This document shows, piece by piece, positions 60,558-64,000 of a stretch of DNA of 64,000 bases. A model generated the notes under the pieces. The model was not told the origin of the DNA. It did not search any database and worked only from the letters and a program-made list of their open reading frames with translations. The stretch is from Oscillospiraceae bacterium (GTDB lineage Bacteria; Bacillota; Clostridia; Oscillospirales; Ruminococcaceae): NCBI GenBank assembly GCA_031282245.1, contig JAITEB010000028.1:1-64000 (forward strand), written 5' to 3'. The position numbers and the translations under genes are program-made. The number at the start of each line of letters is the position of its first letter. Position 1 is the stretch's first letter.

Positions 60558-61625
60558 TTATAAAATAATAAGCTTTTTTTCGCTCGCGGTGAAGTTTTCA
60601 AATCCGCTCTGTGTGACCAGTCCCATGTCTTCAATGCGCGCGCCAAACTCGCCCTCAAGATAAATACCCGGTTCCACAGTCATAACAAGCCCCTCTTCGG
60701 CGATGTCGTCGCAGCGCGGACTGAAGCGCGGTTCCTCGTGAATCTCCACCCCTACGGCATGGCCAAGCCCATGGCCGAATTTTCCCTCAAAGCCCGCGCC
60801 GTTAATAATATCCCGCGCGGCTTTGTCCACATCGCTGCACTTTACGCCGGCTTTTGCGGCCGCAATCCCGGCAAGCTGAGCCTTCAGAACGGTTTCATAG
60901 ACCAGCTTTTGTTTTTCCGCGGCGGAGCCAAGCGCGACAGTCCGCGTCATATCGGAGCGGTAGCCGTCAATCTCGGCGCCGAAATCCATGGTGATAAAAT
61001 CGCCCCTGCGGATTTTGCGCTCTCCCGGAACGCCGTGCGGTTTGGAGGAATTTTCTCCCGCGACCACAATAAACTCAAAAGAAGCCGCGTCCGCCCCCCT
61101 GCGGCGCATATAAAATTCCATATCAAGGGCGATCTCCCTTTCGCTTCGGCCTTCTTGGATATTATTTAAAATATATACAAAAGTCTCGTCTGTCAAATCC
61201 TGAGCCTGCCTTATCAGGGAAATTTCATCCGGCGTTTTGATTTTGCGCATGCTGATAATTAAGCGGCTGAACTCGCTGCCGGAGAGAATTTCCGTCCCGG
61301 GGAGCATTTCCCTGTATGACCCGGCTTCGGCGACGGTTATATAATCGTTTTCCAGCGCAAGGTTTTTTATGCCGTGCTTCTGTATAAGCTCGGGCAGCTG
61401 TCTGCTGAGCCGCTCTTCCAGAATTATATCAAAGCCGGAAATTTTATCCCTTGCGGCTTCGATATAGCGCGAATCTATCAGGAAGTAAGCTTTTTCCCGC
61501 GTGACCAAAATATGGCCGTCGGACGAGGAAAAACCCAGAAAATATCTTCTGTTTGGAACTGAACTTATCAGGCCGGCGTCGACGCCTTCCGGAAAACGTT
61601 TAATTAATTCTTCTATTTTTGACAT
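60558..61625 (-). CDS. Xaa-Pro aminopeptidase (M24, PepP/YqhT-like)
   Basis: A dinuclear-metal peptidase that removes an N-terminal residue preceding proline. An N-terminal creatinase-like domain spans 1-125; the pita-bread catalytic domain follows. Ligands are visible: Asp in MDFGAEIDGYRSDMTR, His in GHGLGHAVGVEIHE, Glu in MTVEPGIY and Glu in ARIEDMGLVT. The 355-residue length is that of the short Bacillota enzymes. Cytosolic. It lies upstream of the ABC transporter genes but 116 nt apart and with the palindrome between, so a separate transcript is likely. Confidence 0.94.
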   Translation of the reverse strand: MSKIEELIKRFPEGVDAGLISSVPNRRYFLGFSSSDGHILVTREKAYFLIDSRYIEAARDKISGFDIILEERLSRQLPELIQKHGIKNLALENDYITVAEAGSYREMLPGTEILSGSEFSRLIISMRKIKTPDEISLIRQAQDLTDETFVYILNNIQEGRSEREIALDMEFYMRRRGADAASFEFIVVAGENSSKPHGVPGERKIRRGDFITMDFGAEIDGYRSDMTRTVALGSAAEKQKLVYETVLKAQLAGIAAAKAGVKCSDVDKAARDIINGAGFEGKFGHGLGHAVGVEIHEEPRFSPRCDDIAEEGLVMTVEPGIYLEGEFGARIEDMGLVTQSGFENFTASEKKLIIL

Positions 61626-61721
61626 TAAATATACCTGCCTTTTTATTATAACTCAGAGCAATATTTTGGCCGTTTCGCAGATTCATGCGTGTGTGAAATA
61701 TATTATTTTTTATCTAAATTT

Positions 61722-63266
61722 CTATACGTTTTCCGGCGCGTATTCCCATTTGAAAGGCTTTGCGGGAAGTCCCGCGCTGTTGTAAAGATTCACGTTGCTG
61801 TAGCCAGCCCACGCGAACAGAATTTCAATGGGCAGTTTCTCGCTGATTTTAGGGTTTTGTATTTTTACACAGTCGCCCTCAGTCCCGGCTGAAGGATCTT
61901 TCAGTTCTTTTCCGCCGACAATAACTTTCAGATCGTTCAGTTTTTCGCCTTTTACGCTCAGCCCCTCGCCCGCATACGCAAAGCGCAGGACAATTTCGCC
62001 GCCAGATACGCTCGAATGGGCAAGTTCCGGGGCGTCGCACAGAATATCTTCGCCGTAAAGCTTGCCAAGCGCCATCAGCGCCAGGCGCTCGCCGATCGGA
62101 CGTTTGTTCTTCGGGTGAATGTCATTGGGCAGGCCGGCGTCGCCGCTTGAAATCATATAGCAGTCGCTGACGTGTTTGCTGACCCATTCCTGCCGCCGCC
62201 GGACGGCCGGGAAGTTTTTCCCCGAACCCATCCCCGCCTTGCCGAACGGCGCAAGCTGTACGAAGAAAAACGGCAGTTCATCCCGCCACGCGTCGCGCCA
62301 GCAGCGTATAACCGCGGAAAACAGCTCCGCATAAATATCCGCCCGCGCCTCGTCGCTTTCTCCCTGATACCACAAAACGCCCCTGCCGGAGTAGCCCTCA
62401 ATTTTCCGCACCATTGTGTGATACAGCCCGGACGGGCGGTTCGGATCTTTTGGGCCTTTTGTCAGCGTATAGCCTATAACTTTAAGCAATGCGGGAAGCA
62501 TTCGCATACCGACATCAGAAAAAAGCGATTTTCCAAACAGAGAATTTGCTATCATGCGCTGTACCAGTTCCGAAGCCATCAGCCGCCGCGCTTTTTCGCC
62601 CTTTTTCTCGTATTTTGCGATATCAAGTTTTTCCAGAGCGGCTTTATACTCATCCAGATAAGGGGCAAATTTTGGATTCGCGTCCAGGTAGCTTTCGCCC
62701 AGCCAGGCATACGCGGTAGTCCCGCCCCAGCTGCAGCCGACAACGCCAATCGGCACATTCAGCGACGCTTTTATTTTTGCCGCAAAATACATTCCCACCG
62801 CGGAGAAATACACGGCGTTTTCCGGATTGAACTCCAGCCATTTGTCCATGTAGCGCGTGTCCTTAAAGCCTTCTTCCTCTTCGCCCTCAAAAGAATATTT
62901 CCCTGTTTCATAATAGCGTAGGTGAGCGTCGTCAGCGTACGGAACTATAGAATCCGCCTCTATGTCAAAGCGTAAAGGGTATTCCATATTGCTTTGCCCG
63001 CCCGCAATCCAGACCTCGCCAATATCTATATTATTAAAAATCAAGGTTTCAGACTCGCCGGAAACGACAAGCGTCAAATTCTCCGCGGCTTCCCGCGGCG
63101 GCAGAAAAATTGAGAAGCTTCCCGCCGGGAGTTCTTTCTCATATAAAATTTTGCCGTCCAGACTGACGGCGACATTCTGCTTCCGGTTTGTTTCTCCCCA
63201 GAGACGTATTGGCTTTTGACGCTGCAAAACCATGCCGTCCTGAAAAATACGCGCAAGTTTAATCAT
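61722..63266 (-). CDS. Sialate O-acetylesterase-like SGNH hydrolase
   Basis: A 514-residue carbohydrate esterase. After an N-terminal beta domain (LARIFQDGMVLQR opening), the SGNH block I serine is in WIAGGQSNMEYPL near residue 91. The catalytic Asp/His pair is in NDIHPKNKRPIGERLA near 390. GVVGCSWGGTTAYAWL and VLWYQGESD match family blocks. The enzyme would release O-acetyl groups from sialic acids or from xylan-type side chains. There is no signal peptide, so it acts inside the cell on imported glycans. The hydrolase gene upstream on the same strand is 30 nt away. Confidence 0.92.
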   Translation of the reverse strand: MIKLARIFQDGMVLQRQKPIRLWGETNRKQNVAVSLDGKILYEKELPAGSFSIFLPPREAAENLTLVVSGESETLIFNNIDIGEVWIAGGQSNMEYPLRFDIEADSIVPYADDAHLRYYETGKYSFEGEEEEGFKDTRYMDKWLEFNPENAVYFSAVGMYFAAKIKASLNVPIGVVGCSWGGTTAYAWLGESYLDANPKFAPYLDEYKAALEKLDIAKYEKKGEKARRLMASELVQRMIANSLFGKSLFSDVGMRMLPALLKVIGYTLTKGPKDPNRPSGLYHTMVRKIEGYSGRGVLWYQGESDEARADIYAELFSAVIRCWRDAWRDELPFFFVQLAPFGKAGMGSGKNFPAVRRRQEWVSKHVSDCYMISSGDAGLPNDIHPKNKRPIGERLALMALGKLYGEDILCDAPELAHSSVSGGEIVLRFAYAGEGLSVKGEKLNDLKVIVGGKELKDPSAGTEGDCVKIQNPKISEKLPIEILFAWAGYSNVNLYNSAGLPAKPFKWEYAPENV

Positions 63267-63296
63267 AAGAAATACCCTCCACTTTGATTTTATTTT

Positions 63297-64000
63297 TTAT
63301 TTTTGCGGCGCGAAATAGTTTTCAGCCGCATATTTATAATTCTCTGTCAAAAAATCGGCGGCCTGTTTTGCAATATTTGTTTTTGGGCACATTATATCAA
63401 AGCCATGGAAACAGCCGTCGAAAATTTTAAAACTTACAGGAATACCGCATTTTTTCAGGTTTTTTATATAGGCGGCTGTCTCGTCCAGAAAAGGCTCAAT
63501 GCTGCCGACATAAGAACAGGCCGGGGGCAGCCCGCCGTAATCAGCTGCCCGGGCGGGAGCGGCGTAGGCCGGGACGTCGCCGCTTCCGTAACGCTCCCCC
63601 AAATACAGCCGCCACGCAGCTTCGTTAAGGTCGGAATTCCAGACAGGCGCGTCGTTGTCCCTTGAAGATTCAGTGGGGCGATCGTCCAGCATAGGATAAA
63701 GCGGCATTTGAAAAGCGACGGACACTTCCCCCTTGTCACGGGCATAAAGCGAAAGCGCCGCCGCAAGTCCTCCTCCAGCGCTGTCCCCGCCGACAAATAT
63801 CTGGTCGGGGCGCATCCCAAAAGCTTCCCCGCGGCCGCGAAGCCAAAGAAGCGCCGAATAACAGTCCTCCAGAGCGGCGGGATAGGGCTTGTCAGGGGAA
63901 AGCGTGTAATCCGGCGAAACTACCACACAGGCGCCCGCTTTGATAAAGCGCAGGATAAAGCTGTCGTCCTGCTCCGGCACCCCGATTGAGTAACCGCCGC
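63297..64000 (-). CDS. Alpha/beta hydrolase (hormone-sensitive lipase family), 5' end beyond the window
   Basis: The frame is open to the right edge, so the N-terminus is missing; 233 complete codons plus a partial one are visible before the stop. GGYS at the edge is the end of the HGGG-type oxyanion motif of this family. The nucleophile is in VGGDSAGGG; the acid and base are expected in the SIEPFLDE and CFHGF segments. Likely a carboxylesterase. It precedes the sialate-esterase-like gene on the same strand and is probably co-transcribed with it, perhaps as part of a glycan-deacetylation set. Confidence 0.9.
   Translation of the reverse strand, partial: GGYSIGVPEQDDSFILRFIKAGACVVVSPDYTLSPDKPYPAALEDCYSALLWLRGRGEAFGMRPDQIFVGGDSAGGGLAAALSLYARDKGEVSVAFQMPLYPMLDDRPTESSRDNDAPVWNSDLNEAAWRLYLGERYGSGDVPAYAAPARAADYGGLPPACSYVGSIEPFLDETAAYIKNLKKCGIPVSFKIFDGCFHGFDIMCPKTNIAKQAADFLTENYKYAAENYFAPQK

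Overview
The window looks like chromosome of an anaerobic, endospore-forming Clostridia (Bacillota) of intermediate GC. The signs are an uninterrupted sporulation sigma factor gene (sigK), a Gram-positive PolC, a T-box-controlled ileS, a GerMN-type lipoprotein, a flavodiiron/rubredoxin oxygen-defence operon, many lipoproteins and frequent TTG/GTG starts behind strong Shine-Dalgarno sites. Several promoters are of the extended -10 (TGnTATAAT) type. I see no CRISPR array, insertion sequence or rRNA. The only mobile-element trace is an integrase-like fragment abutting the 3' end of tRNA-Arg at the left edge.

Layout. 1-570: integrase remnant, tRNA-Arg(ACG), then a gene-free stretch with a promoter and terminator that may make a small RNA. 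571-2153 (minus): small acidic protein, free-methionine-R-sulfoxide reductase, sigK. 2412-7892 (plus): GH13 lipoprotein, VCBS-like lipoprotein, PhoB-type two-component system. 8186-9017: DUF4234 and DUF2752 membrane proteins. 9157-11059 (minus): ECF sigma factor with membrane partner, divergent from the T-box and type-2 ileS (11140-14654). 15510-23882: hexuronate regulon (TRAP transporter dctPQM, uxuA, uxuB, GntR/FCD regulator, uxaC) behind a palindromic operator, with a convergent KdgF-like cupin. 24410-31928: nitroreductase, membrane protein, ABC exporter, ferredoxin and a three-gene surface-glycan cluster. 31985-34593 (minus): two signal peptidases, rplS, a phosphoesterase. 34757-39572: D,D-carboxypeptidase, then the operon fprA / triple-rubredoxin flavin reductase / perR-like / flavodoxin-fold reductase with a PerR-box-like site over its promoter. 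39781-47523: XpaC/TelA operon, ispG, polC. 47538-49285: ABC-F ribosome-protection gene behind an attenuator-like leader. 49328-56090: IclR regulator, small membrane protein, YesN/YesM-type system and two sugar-binding proteins. 56099-64000: GerMN lipoprotein, repeat-containing small protein, FtsX-type ABC transporter, aminopeptidase P, sialate O-acetylesterase, truncated alpha/beta hydrolase.

Working together. Hexuronate is imported by the TRAP system and converted by UxaC, UxuB and UxuA to 2-keto-3-deoxygluconate; KDG kinase and aldolase are not in the window. FprA and the rubredoxin protein would form a reductase chain for O2 or NO, controlled by the PerR-like protein. The most interesting non-coding signals are the ABC-F leader (leader ORF, terminator and a 9-bp competing pairing), the PerR box, the uronate operators, and the apparent AUA start of the perR-like gene.
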